From assembly GCA_037957365.1 (NCBI GenBank), contig JARHVA010000398.1:1848001-1912000 (forward strand): 64,000 nucleotides of DNA, in the 5' to 3' direction. The notes under the pieces were generated by a model. The model made no database searches, was not told where the DNA came from, and was given only the letters and a program-made list of their open reading frames with translations. Positions 46,337 to 58,116 of the stretch are shown piece by piece. The DNA is from Torreya grandis (lineage: Eukaryota > Streptophyta > Pinopsida > Cupressales > Taxaceae). Numbering within the stretch: position 1 is the first letter of the stretch; each line of letters starts with the position of its first letter. Position numbers and translations under genes: made by a program.

Positions 46337-48284
46337 ATTATATGGGATATGGGAGCCATATAAATATCCCTATTTATCTATTTGATGTAAACTCAACTAT
46401 CTACTGTGGATATAGATAGGGGACTATCTAGCTAGTACCATATAGATATAGGGAGATATTTAGCTATCCAGATAATGAGTAGTGCCATATAAGTCTATAA
46501 GGGGATGTGCCATATAGATATAGGGGGGATATTTGGCTAAATAGTGTAGATGGATGGCTATTGAGTGTATCTATCTAGCTAGTGCCATATATAAAGGGGG
46601 GAATATATTATATGTACCAATTGAGTGCTATCATAAAGTGTATGAACCATATCGATTTCTATCTAGAAGTGAACTTGTATATCCATAGATTAGATTCTAA
46701 CAACCACTGTATCTCCATATCTTAGATTTTAGTGATCGAGAATCTACTAACCAAACCCATAATCGAATGTACTTGATCTTTGTATCATATACATATGTAA
46801 CATGATATGGTTGATATCTGACTAAGAATGGATCAAATTGACTTAATTTTAATAGAAGAAATTTCTTCCATGGCCTAGGGTAGGGAAACCACTCCACCCT
46901 ACACCATTTAATTGGTAATTAGATTGAATTCCCATTCCTTGGGGTTGGTTCTCTCTTGGGTATCCAAACTATTATATATAGGGTGGGGGGTGGGTAGGTA
47001 TGTATAATTCATGGTTCATGTGGTCATAGAGATATAGAGAGGGGATATATCTAGTCACATTATCCAATAAAACATCATATCAATCCACCATTTCACTAGC
47101 ACATCTTATAAATAATATAGCCAGAGTCATGATGATGGTACAGTGATGGCGAGCGTGATCTCACCAACTAGCTTGATTAATTGACATGAATAAGATATGG
47201 CATCGACCCTATATCTCCATATATAAATAAAAGGGGGGTGATAGTATGGATCCATCTATTCTATTTCTAGAAAAGTATCCCCGCATCCATCCCCTTGACC
47301 GAAAACATCTATACATAGTGGGATGGTGGGGCACCATCAAGATGATTACACCATCCCATCTTAAATGACCCATCCCTCACATATATATTTGTCAATTACT
47401 CACTCATCTCATTACTAGGAGAGGACCCCCATATATATATAAATTTGGGTGAGATCAGTTTATCACATATATAATGGATAGGATGGGTGATTCCATCCAT
47501 TAGCTATAGACTAGTCGGGACATCATTTTGCCCCCCCAAAATATAGATAGTCCCAAACCCCCATATATATAGATCCATCAGGTAGATATGTATGGGTTTC
47601 CCAAGTTTAATATATAGGGTTGAGACCCCAGATCTGTAAGCCCTATATATATGGCTCATCGGCCATACCTGAATAGTATAGAGAAGAATATCTGACTAGA
47701 CATATATACAACCATACTTGAGAATCCCCGTAAACTATATCTCAATATTGAAATATATCCTAGTCTCTTTTCTATATGTCTTAAATAAGGAGAGGGTAAC
47801 TCTCTATAGTACCCATATCTATGTACTCTATTGAGGGGTGAGAGATAGATCTAATCTAATACCCATAGTTCAAAATTTAGATAAGCCCCACTCACATTGA
47901 TAGATATGGGGTCACCTATACATCCCAATATTTATATGGGGGAGACTACAGATAAAGAGATAGTCATCCCACATAGATATATAGGTTTTTTTCCTATATA
48001 TCTATATGGCCCTCTCAATATATATTATAGGGCATTGAATAGTTATTCATTCAGAGGGCCCTCAACTACAATAGTTCTTGGGTTTCTAGACTCAAGATTA
48101 GGAATCTTTGACCCCTCTCTATAGTTTAAATCTATATATGGGGTGCCAATAAAACTATATATTGTGCCCCCCCCACTTTATCTCTATCTATCATAATGAC
48201 TCCCTCTCTCTATATATGGGGAGCCCCTCCCCTCCCCCTCTATATAAACTAACTCTAAACTCTAAAATCTTATCTATATATAGA

Positions 48285-48286
48285 GG

Positions 48287-48319
<33 letters not shown>
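48285..48319. repeat. (TA)n tract
   Basis: About fifteen uninterrupted TA units. Similar tracts are at 56641-56674, 57972-57996 and 61757-61778. Confidence 0.9.
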
Positions 48320-48320
<1 letters not shown>

Positions 48321-48984
48321 CATATATATGTAGAGGGGTTGGGGGTTTCCAAACAAACTATATATAGTTTCCCCCCTCTCCATATAGATTAGAGCCACTC
48401 CCTTCTCCCAAGCCCTATATATCTATCTAGGGCCTATCTATCTATATGGTGGCCCTCTAGAATAACTAATTTTAAACTCTCATATACATATAGAAGGAAC
48501 TCAAATTTATATGGTTGGGGGTGCCCCTCCCCTCTATATGGATTAGATTTAGATAGAGTTAGTTTAGTTTATATAGAGGGAGGAGGGAAAAAAACTCTAT
48601 CTTGGGAGGAGGCCCCCCCTCTATATATATATGAAGTTTCTTTGGCCCTCCCTATATAGATTATTATCTTGAGTGTAGTGAATATATTGGATCATATGTA
48701 TGGTGACACCCTATCTATATATTGGGGGAGTTATTAATACTCATATAGAGAAAGGCCAATACCAATCCAATAAACTCTATCTCTTTTTTTATCTCTATCT
48801 ATTTAATGTGGTGATTGGATCTATATATAGGGAAATACGCATACATGGATGCATCCATCATCCATCCATCTATACATCTATTACATTGAATATCATCTAT
48901 GACCATATATCAATCTAATCTAAATCCCCTTTAAGCTCTATATGGACCCATTACACTATATATGGCTATATATGGGGTGGGGGT

Positions 48985-49045
48985 GGGGTGAGCATAGCGA
49001 ATACCCCTCCATAACTCCCCCCTCTATATAAACTAACTCTAAACT
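48985..49045 (+). repeat. Composite dispersed repeat, copy 1
   Basis: It opens GGGGTGAGCATAGCGAATAC, then CCCTCC, a C-rich tract and CTATATAAACTAACTC with TAAACTCTAAAAT. The first 22 bases can fold GGGGT against ACCCC around a 12-13-base loop. Other copies are at 56640-56746 (minus), 59600-59696 (minus), 61665-61780 (plus) and 62009-62040 (plus, partial). Confidence 0.7.
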
Positions 49046-49613
49046 CTAAAATCCCAATCCGATCCAATAAAATCTATCTCTATCTTGCCACCCCCTCTAT
49101 CTCTATTTATCATAATGAATATATACCATGGGGGTTGACAGAAAAATCAATGCGATTGTATATGAATATCAGATATAGATGTGAGACCAATAACAAAGAC
49201 ATTCACCATGAAATAATGAGAGAAAATTTGAACACACCATAACACAAATATATTGTGGGAAAACCTCATGAAGAAGTAAAAAATCCATCAAGATTATTTT
49301 TTATTTTAGAAATAAAATGTACCCAATACAAGCTTTCTCTTCTTTTTCTTCTCTCTTTTTTCATTGCATCTTACAATATAAACTCTTTATTATATAGGAT
49401 ATTTAGGCAAGGTAATATACCCATTATAAATGACCTTTTCCAACTACCACACTAATGGGTCCAACCTTTCCAAAGGCCATTTAATATATTTTATTATTTA
49501 TTTAGACGAGGATAAACTCATGATAAATAATAAAATATATTTTTATTTAACTAATGTATTTAATGTATTAAGGGTACATAAATAACACCAATTAACCATT
49601 AATTATTCCAATA

Positions 49614-49626
49614 CTCCCCTTAAATT
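49614..49626 (-). other. Polypurine tract of the TRIM-like element
   Basis: The minus strand reads TTTAAGGGGAG immediately before TATTGGAAT, the start of the 3' LTR. Confidence 0.6.
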
Positions 49627-49785
49627 TTAAGTGGGGATACATAGTGATTTTTAGGAGGTAAATGCATAATGAAATTACACTCCATGAACCATCCACATGA
49701 TGAGTTTTAGGAGGTAATAATTGAAGGAAACATCCTTCATCATGCCACAGTCAACTTTACAGGAATTATGCTATGTAAACATATT

Positions 49786-50005
49786 CACCTAAAGGTATTA
49801 CACTATTTAACTATAGACACCCAAAGGTATTACACTATGTAACCAAAATCACATAGTCACCTTTAAAATAATTACACTATACAACTATAAATACCCAATG
49901 GTATTACACTATGTAAACACAATCACAAAGTCACCTTTAAAGGAATTAAACTATACAACCATAGATAACTAAAGGTTTTTAAACTATGTCCTCATAGGCA
50001 CCTTT
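49786..50005. repeat. 72-75-bp tandem array inside the TRIM-like element
   Basis: Units start at 49786, 49858 and 49932, each at CACCT, with ATTACACTATGTAA-like words. A fourth unit was split by the nested element: CACCTTT lies before 50006 and CCTTTAAAAGAATTACAC resumes at 52013. The array makes up about half of the interior. Confidence 0.75.
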
Positions 50006-50893
50006 TGATAGGACCTAGGAGCACCATTGATTACCATGTACAAGCAACTAAATATGCAGAATTAAACCAGAAGTAATAAGTAACTAGAAATCAGAAATAA
50101 CACAGAATATGAGAGGCAACACACAATTGTATTCAACTCATTCCAGAAGGAAATTAAAACAAAGATATCACACTCTTTCATCCACTTTGTGGGCATACCA
50201 ATAATCTTCCCTCAAGAGTTATCTTCTCTCAATACAGGTCACAACAAACGGCTAACACAGAGCTATTATTCACCTCAACTAGTCAATACAATACTGCCAG
50301 TACAATCGAGTACAAACCAGTACTCCAAGTAGATCTCACCTAATCTTGCTCCTTGATGTGTTGCTGTCACCTTTGATCTTGCTACCCCGCAGATCAATCT
50401 TTGACCTCGCACACACACACACCCCTGCAGATCAACCGATCTTACTTACCCATGTAGATCTCTTCCCTGATCTTTCAACAACTTGCAAATCAACGCTGAT
50501 CTTACATACCTAGAAGAACCCCTGTGATTCCACCAATGGAAGAACTCTTTTGGTTCTACACTTTACAATACAACCCATGAGTCTATTATATAGATCCCAT
50601 GCATACAATAATTAGACAAGCGGCTCAAGACTCGCATTAGTCTTTAACATGCAGACAACTGGTTCAACAAACTAACTGTCTATCAACAAGTAGTTCTGAA
50701 ACCGCACAGGCAACTGATGTCAGTCCCTATCCGTCTAGAGGTGATTGATGTCAGTTGACTCCTAATTGATGTTAGTTGCTTTCTGTCGACCCCTACCCGA
50801 CATCGGTTGGCTTGCCAACTTCGGTGACTGTGACACTCAGCAACCTCCTCCATGTTTGCATCTAGGTGAAGCTTTTAGCTCCACAACCTAACA
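50006..50893 (-). repeat. Mini-element 3' LTR
   Basis: It begins TGATAGGACCTAGGAGC and ends CACAACCTAACA. On the minus strand CTATATAATAG near 50586-50597 is a likely TATA box. Upstream of it, at 50709-50826, are five decayed GATGTCAGT/GACATCGGT words. Confidence 0.88.
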
Positions 50894-51155
50894 ATCTCCC
50901 ACTTAGAGATAAATAGCTGCACTTGTACTTATACCAGTACATTGTCTAATCTATATCCTAGCTTGTATCCCTCTTCAAGATTAATCCTAAAGACTAACCA
51001 CCACACACCCTGTGGTGTTACGCTTGTGTCTAAATTTATCCATTCTCAACTTACTTTCTTTTGCCATTGCTATACTCCCACTCAATCAAAAACTCCTGAG
51101 AGTGACCTGTAATCAAACACAAACCTACTCCCTGCAACTTGGCTCTGATACCAAT
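50894..51155 (-). other. Mini-element interior: polypurine tract, Gag stub, primer site
   Basis: The plus strand opens AATCTCCCACTTAGAGATAA, the complement of the polypurine tract seen in the full copia element. Around 51063 on the minus strand an ATG starts MAKESKLRMDKF, and the frame then crosses the deletion joint and stops within about 20 codons. At 51139-51153 the minus strand reads TGGTATCAGAGCCAA, the initiator-Met primer site. Confidence 0.88.
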
Positions 51156-52012
51156 TGATAAGACTTAAGAGCACCATTGATTACCATGTACAAGCAACTA
51201 AATATGCAAAATTAAACCAGAAGTAATAAGTACCTAGAAATCAGAAATAACATAGAATATGAGAGGCAACACACAATTGTATTCAACTCATTCCAAAAGG
51301 AAATTACAACAAAGATATCACACTCTTTCATCCACTTCATGGGCATACTAGTAATCTTCCCTTAAGAGTTATCTTCTCTCAATACAGGTCACAATAAACG
51401 GCTAACACAGAGATGTTGTTCACCTCAACCAGTCAGCACAATACTGCCAGTACAACTGAGTACAAACTGGTACTCCAAGTAGATCTCACCTGATCTTGCT
51501 ACCCAGTAGATCTATCTTTGACCTTGCACACACACACACACCCCTACAGATCAATCGATCTTACTTACCCATGTAGATCTCTTCCCTGATCTTGCAACAA
51601 CCTGCAGATCAACCCTGATCTTACATACATGGAAGAACCCCTGTGATTCCACCAATGGAAGAAATCTTCTGGTTCTACACTTTACAATATAGCCCATGAG
51701 TCTATTATATAGATCCCATGCATACAATAATTAGACAAGCGGCTCAAGACTCGAATTAGTCTTTAACATGCAAACAACCGGTTCAACAAACAAACTATCT
51801 GTCAACAAGCAGTTCTGGAATCGCATAGGCGACTGACGTCGGTCCTTGTCCATCTAGAGGTGATCGACGTCGGTTGACTCCTGACCGATGTCAGTTGCTT
51901 TTTATCGACCCCTGCTTGACGTCGATTGGCCTACCAACATCGGTGACTATGACACTCAGCAAACTCCTCCATGTTTGCATCTGGGTGAAGCTTTTAGCTC
52001 CACAACCTAACA
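51156..52012 (-). repeat. Mini-element 5' LTR
   Basis: It begins TGATAAGACTTAAGAGC and ends CACAACCTAACA before the CCTTT duplication. Its GACGTCGG words (51831-51951) keep more CpG than those of the other LTR. A short (CA)n lies at about 51528-51540. Confidence 0.88.
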
Positions 52013-53317
52013 CCTTTAAAAGAATTACACTATGTTACCCTAAACTGATACAACAAGTGACACGATTGGATACAAATACTAGATCTAGATGTGAGACCAA
52101 TAACAAAAACATTCATGATTAAATAATGGGAGCAAAGTTTAACACACCATAACATAGATATATCATGTGAAAACCTAATGAGGAGGTAAAAAACCCACCA
52201 AAATTATTCATTATTTTATAAATAAAATGTACCTAATACAAGCTTTCTCTTCTTTTCCTTCTCTCTTTTTTCATTACATCTTACAATATACACTCTTTAT
52301 TATATAGGCAAGGTAATTTTCCCATTATAAATGACCTTTTCTAACCACCACATTAATAGGTCCAACCTCTCCAAAGGTCATTTAATATATTTTATTATTT
52401 ATTTACATGAGGATAAACTCATGATAAATAATAAAATTTATTATTATTTAACCAATGTAATTTAATGTATTAAAGGTACATAAATAACACCACTTAACCA
52501 TTAATTGTTCCAATAGGGGTCCCTATATCCATATATAATATATACCATGGGGAATGATGACTAGTTTTATCATTTATATAACAAAGATATGGATGCATCC
52601 ATGTATGTTTAGTGCCCTATATATAGATACAATCCCCATAATATATAGATAGATATAAAGTATATATTCTATATGGGGCATTGGCTTCCATCCCCATTCC
52701 CACATATATATCCATATAGAGTTTAATGGAGCCATATAGGGTTTAATGGGGATTGATTAACTATATATATGGGGGAGAGGGCCACTCATGTTACGTATGT
52801 ATATAGTATGGAATGCATCACTATAGTCTAGTCTACTTTGGACTAGACTCTCTCCCAAGAAAAGGTGTTGTATCTCCATGTGGATTCCCCACATCTGCCT
52901 ACATAAGCCTAATCAAGGTAGGGGATAGATACTGATTGGAATCTGACCAATTCCACACATCTATCCACACAAGCCCAATTAGGGGAGAAATGAGATGTAA
53001 TCCATAATCCTCCCCATTAAACTCTATATGGATATATATGGGGTGAGGGTGCCAAAAAATATATACCATGCCCTCCCCTCCCATTTATATATAAAATCCC
53101 ATACATATATAGAGGGTCTCATATATATATATATATATAGAGGGTTGATCTATATTATACCACCCCCTCTATCTCTATCTATCATAGTGAATATAGATCG
53201 TCCCCCCCTTGGTCTATAGTGATGTAAACACAACTCTAGACATTAGATAAACCCTATATAGAGAGGGGGAACTCATTCCTTTATATTAAGGGGGTGTCAA
53301 ATTGAGGGGATAGAGAA

Positions 53318-54475
53318 ATGACACAACAATTTTCCATTCTCAAACAATACATGTTCTCCACACTAAACTAACATTTGATAGATTATCCAACCCCAAATAA
53401 TCCAAATCATTGGTAGGGGTTTGGTTCATTTGCTGATATTCATCTAGCCATTTAGATAGTGATCAACATTTTTTAAGCTATTCATTACACGCCTCATGTG
53501 GATCCAAATTTAAACAATGTCTAACATATCATGAAAGATGTTGAAGGGGGATGGTTGCTTCACTATATGCATGCTAATGGGGCAAGTATGTTACCCATCA
53601 TGGTTTACCCTCATATTTTTTGATGGTTTGTATTATGCGAGTTATGGTAGTCCAAGGGAATTCATTTGGTGCCTCTGAGTTTTCATCTTTGCATTACTGA
53701 TTGTGACTACTTCCATATAATATGTACTACCTTTGGGTCAAATAAGATTTTAGGGAGCTACAAAAATTACAAGCTTAGCTAGTGCCATACCTTTAGTGGG
53801 AGATACGATAGTGACTCGACTGGGGGATGGTTTCCTCATGGACAATGTCACTTTAAATAATTTATTTAGTCCTCATCATCCATGCCCTCTTATTACATTA
53901 GGTGCCAATCCTCTTCATCTGGATGAATTGCATCAATATGGATCAAATAATCCATTGGGTGTGCATTCAAACATGGATAAAATCACTTTTTATCCCTATT
54001 TATACATGAAGGATCTATTAGGTTGGGTATCTTATGCTATCTTCTCTTACATTTGGATTTATTGTGCTCCTAATGTCTTGGGGCATCTCGATAATTATAT
54101 ACCTATTAATCTAATGGCCACCCCACATCATATTGTGCCAAAATGGTATTCCCCACCAATCCATGCCATTCTTTGCAGTATACCTAACAAATCAAGAGGT
54201 GTATCTATAATAACACTTATTTTTCCATCGCTATTGGCTCTACCTTTTATTAAAAGTTCATATGTTTGTAGTTCAAGGTTTTGCCCAATCTACTAGAAGA
54301 TCTTTCAATTTTTCTTGGCATATTACATAATATCAGGTAAATTAGATGTGAACTTGTGGGGGCACTATATGTGACTATTGGAAAAATTCCTTCAGTATCT
54401 CTCTTATTATTCTTTATCCTAACACCCATTCCAAGATGAACTATAAAAATAATGACCAATTATTACACCAATCAC
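53318..54475 (+). pseudogene. cob: Mitochondrial cytochrome b (cob) pseudogene, nuclear copy
   Basis: Cytochrome b is the haem-bearing core of complex III in the mitochondrial inner membrane. About 386 codons can be followed from ATG 53318, the usual full length. Recognisable blocks: [99 protein letters not shown] and PHIVPKWY (normally PEWY). Haem-ligand histidines in the MHANGAS and HHPCPL helices are kept. Several Trp and Gln codons are stops and there is a frameshift near 54358. The longest clean piece is 53796-54296. Pro, Ser and His codons occur where the edited protein has Leu, Phe and Tyr (for example WYSPPIHAIL for WYFLPIYAIL), so the source was unedited DNA. Confidence 0.93.
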
Positions 54476-55890
54476 TTAAAATTTGAGGGCATTGATGACC
54501 AACCTTTAGGTTAAGTCTAGGACTTCCCTCTCTCATTGGTTGAGGTCTTACCTCTCCCCTAAGACCCTAACTGTATAGATTTTTTGTCAACCCCTAACCC
54601 ATCTATCTTCCCATCTATCTATATGCAGGTAGTTGATTCCCTCCCCTTTAACCTCCAATATATAATTGAGTTGAGTTTAAATATATAGGTAGAGGTAGAG
54701 GTAGAGGGGAAAACTAGATCTAGAGAGTCTATAGAGTAGGTCATCATACCCCCTATATATAGATAAATATAGATTATCCCTCCCTATTTGCCTCCTCCAT
54801 AGATAGATATAGGCTTTCCTAGATCTGATCTCTATAGATGGGGTAAATTCCAAAGCCAAATCCAAAGAAACTCTATCTCTATCTCTATATATAGCCAAGG
54901 AAACTCTATTTATGCCATGCCATCATTCCACTATAGAGCGTTGCCAAAAAACTATATACACCCAACTAGATTAGCTATAAACTCTATATTGTTAAGGGGG
55001 AGGGGGCTGGGGGGGTTAAGGTCAAGTGCCTATTGATTTATCCCCTATATCTATCTATGAAAACCCCTTATATATCTATCTAATCCCCAAAGTATATAGT
55101 TGATTTTTGAGTTTAGAGTTTATATAGAAGGGGGGAGGGGGAATGACATATATTAGAGTTAGTTTATATCAAGGGTAAAAAAAAACCTAGATAGATATAT
55201 AGGGCTTGGGGGGAGGGGAGGGGCACAATATATAGTTTCATTGGCACCATAACAATATATAGTTTAATTGGCACCCCCACCCCATATATATATATATAGA
55301 TATAGATTGAAATTTAGACTAGTTTTTTGTATTTAGAAGGGGACCCTAGATAGATATGTAGGCTAAATGGTATTTATTCTATCTAGAGGGCCCTATATCC
55401 CTATATAAAAAAAGGGGGCCCAATACCCCGCTATATTATATATGGGATAGAACTATGACCCCTATATATCTAATCTATATGTTATGGCACACAATTCTGA
55501 TCTGATCTCTATAGATGGTAATGAGGACATATATATTAGATTGTTCCAATGCTCCATCTAAAATAATATACTCTATCTCTATCTATATCCAAATACAAAT
55601 CCAAACAACTCTATTTATATCTCTATCTCTATCTCTATCTCTATCTCTATATATATGGGTTTGGGGCACTTTAGAAAATGGAAGGATTAAGGATAAGACT
55701 GGTGGAGTCCTTCCCCCATGCTTTCCATTGGTAAAGAAATGACTACCAAAGCTGCATATTTATATATCTCCATAGTAGTATGTATCTCTATAGTAGTCTC
55801 TTTACTACTTATTTACATTAGTCTCACCTTTAGCATATTACTCATATGAGAGTTATGGATATAGGAAGGGGGAATGGAACTAGAAAAATG
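54476..55890. other. Spacer between cob and atp8 pseudogenes
   Basis: Low-complexity DNA in the same style as the rest of the block, including a (CTCTAT)n run at about 55617-55650 and several GGGG/CCCC tracts. No gene is seen. If cob and atp8 arrived together, this spacer was mitochondrial too. Confidence 0.5.
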
Positions 55891-56355
55891 ATGCCCCAAC
55901 TAGATCAATTCACTTATTCACATAATTTTTCTAGTGTCACCTAATATTCTTCACTTATCATCCTCCCCTATGCAATGATGGATTACATGGGTTCAATAGA
56001 ATTCCCAAACCATAAAACTAACTAGTTCCACAATAATAGAGGGGGAATAACATCCAGAACAATGACCCTATAGTTTGGAAGATATTTCGGTAAGAAGCTT
56101 TCCTAGTGCTGCATCCTATATGGACTATAGTTTATTCAAAATAACTTGGTGGTGTGATCCAACTTTCTAAAGAGGAAGAATAAAATCATTTATCTATCCC
56201 ATTTCAGATAAATTATTGGTTCACAGAGAATGGAGGGAAACATTTGCTATCTAATTTTGAAGAACTCATATGGCATAACTTCCAATCTTCTATCTAGATG
56301 GAGGATACCTTGTAGGGAGAACATAATGTTAATCCATGTTTTACACAACCAAGTT
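55891..56355 (+). pseudogene. atp8: Mitochondrial atp8 (orfB) pseudogene, nuclear copy
   Basis: atp8 (ymf19/orfB) encodes a membrane-sector subunit of mitochondrial ATP synthase, normally about 155-160 residues in seed plants. The copy starts at ATG 55891 with MPQLDQFTY, the family's conserved N terminus. It continues through a stop-ridden membrane segment and NRGGITSRTM (the usual SHRG-NI block). After a frameshift near 56170 it resumes as KRKNKIIYLSHFR, IIGSQRMEGNICYLILKNSYG and CRENIMLIHVLH, matching the conserved GSRGMERNI-YLISKSSY and CRNDIMLIHV blocks. It lies 1.4 kb after cob on the same strand. Confidence 0.88.
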
Positions 56356-56639
56356 GAGATGAGTTATATATATAGGGTCATTGCCCATTGCCATAATGAT
56401 ATATAGAGTGAGTGTAGTATATATAGATATAGATATAAAGATAGAGATAAAAATAGAGATATAAATTAGATATAGATAGAGATAGAGTTTACTATATTAT
56501 ATTGGCATTGGGATTTTAGAATTTAGAGTTTAGAGTTAGTTATAGTTTATATAGAGGGCCAAAGAAACTCAAATCTATATAGGGGAAACTATATATAGTT
56601 TTTTAATAAACTCCTCCCCCATCTATATAAACTATATAT

Positions 56640-56676
<37 letters not shown>

Positions 56677-56746
56677 GAGTTAGTTTAAATATAGAGGGTT
56701 AAATTCTATATGTAAATGGGGGAGGGGTATTCGCTACGCTCACCCC
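56640..56746 (-). repeat. Composite dispersed repeat, copy 2 (best preserved)
   Basis: On the minus strand it opens GGGGTGAGCGTAGCGAATAC with both CpGs intact, then CCCTCC, a pyrimidine stretch, TATTTAAACTAACTCCCATA and a long (TA)n. It is an inverted counterpart of 61665-61780. Confidence 0.75.
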
Positions 56747-57080
56747 CAAATAAAGTAGAGATAGGGGCCCTCAGCCTCCTCTCCTATTGGTCGAGAGCAT
56801 AAATTCCCTTGACCTCCTCCCCCTCCTTGGCCTCTCAAAATAGATAAATAGGATTCTATCAGTGCGAGGGCCATAACTTATATATAGATAGGGGCCCTTG
56901 ACCTCCCTATACTCTATATAGATAGTTTGGGGGGGGGCATCAACCATATCTATGATTAAATCCAATCCAATGCAATCCAATCTAATTTATATAGGGAGGG
57001 CCAAAATAAATCTATATTAGTGCCACCCTAACCCATATATATCTATATGGGGATTGAGTTAGTTTAAATATATAGGGGAT

Positions 57081-57182
<102 letters not shown>

Positions 57183-57996
57183 AAGACTCATATTGGTTGG
57201 TTAGTTTTTAGGATCCCCACCACATAGTTTGCTAATAAAACTAATGATTCTTTCTACTCCTATTAGATATAAAACCCAAAAGAACACCCCTATATATCTA
57301 TAGGAACTCATGTTTGATCTCTATAGATGGGGCCAATGAAAAAGGAAAATAAAATTTATCGCTATCTCTATATATAGCCAATGAATCTCTATCTCTATCT
57401 CTATCTCTATATATACTCATAACTCTATCTATACATTCTAAGGTTGATCATAGCCTGTATATAGTTAGATAGATAGGGGAACTCCCCCTCCCCCTCTATA
57501 TATATGGGATATGAGTAGCCCCCTAGGATAATGTTTAGATAGGGATAGGGAATATATAATATATATAGAGGGGCCCCCTATCTATCCCATCTATATATAG
57601 AGGGGGCGAGGGCCTATCTACATATATGGGCATAATCTGTATAGAGTTAGATAGATAGCCCTATAATATATATAATTAGATAGGGATAGGGAAATGGGGG
57701 CCAAATAAATAGATATATAGAGGGGGGCCCTATCCATTGATATACCCCTATCTAATTAATCTAGATGTGCATAGCATAATTTTTATAATGTTATATCCCT
57801 TAGCCCTATCCCTATCATATAAAATAGATGGGGCCAAATAAACTCTATATAGCTAATGACAATTCCCCATATACAATATATACTCTATCTCTATCTCTAT
57901 CTCTATCTCTGATATGGATAGGGGCCAAATAGAATAAATAGATAGCCCCCCTATACCAATGTTAAGATAGGGATATATATATATATATATATATAT

Positions 57997-58116
57997 AGTT
58001 AGATAGGCCCTTTCCCTCTCTCTATATATATGGGGTCTATATCCCCTCCATATATATATATATGGAGGGGCTATAGACCCCATATATATATAGAGGGGGA
58101 AAGGGCCTATCTAACT
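57997..58116. repeat. 120-bp near-perfect hairpin palindrome
   Basis: The left arm starts AGTTAGATAGGCCCTTTCCC and the right arm ends GGGAAAGGGCCTATCTAACT. The arms pair almost throughout, with a GGGGTCTATA/TATAGACCCC stretch and a CATATATATATATATG centre near 58056. It is flanked on the left by (TA)n. Confidence 0.88.

Larger units (their letters stand above)
50006..52012 (-). mobile_element. Internally deleted copia relative (mini-element), nested
   Basis: LTRs 50006-50893 and 51156-52012 (888 and 857 bp) with CCTTT at 50001-50005 and 52013-52017 as a perfect target duplication. Only 262 bp lie between them: a polypurine tract, a stub of Gag beginning MAKESKLRMDKF, and a tRNA-iMet primer site. 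The stub and the tract match those of the full copia element at 13761-19409, so this is a deletion derivative of a related copia family. It must have moved using enzymes from another copy. Confidence 0.92.
49136..52515 (-). mobile_element. TRIM-like small LTR element, split by a nested insertion
   Basis: LTRs 49136-49613 and 52046-52515 (478 and 470 bp) with GGGGT at 49131-49135 and 52516-52520 as a perfect target duplication. Without the nested insert it is about 1.37 kb with only about 0.4 kb inside, too short for any enzyme gene, so it fits terminal-repeat retrotransposons in miniature. The orientation comes from a polypurine tract on the minus strand directly before the left LTR. Both LTRs end CCAATA on the plus strand, giving TA rather than TG at the minus-strand start. 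The element lies in the low-complexity block, so that block was accessible to nuclear retroelements. Confidence 0.88.
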
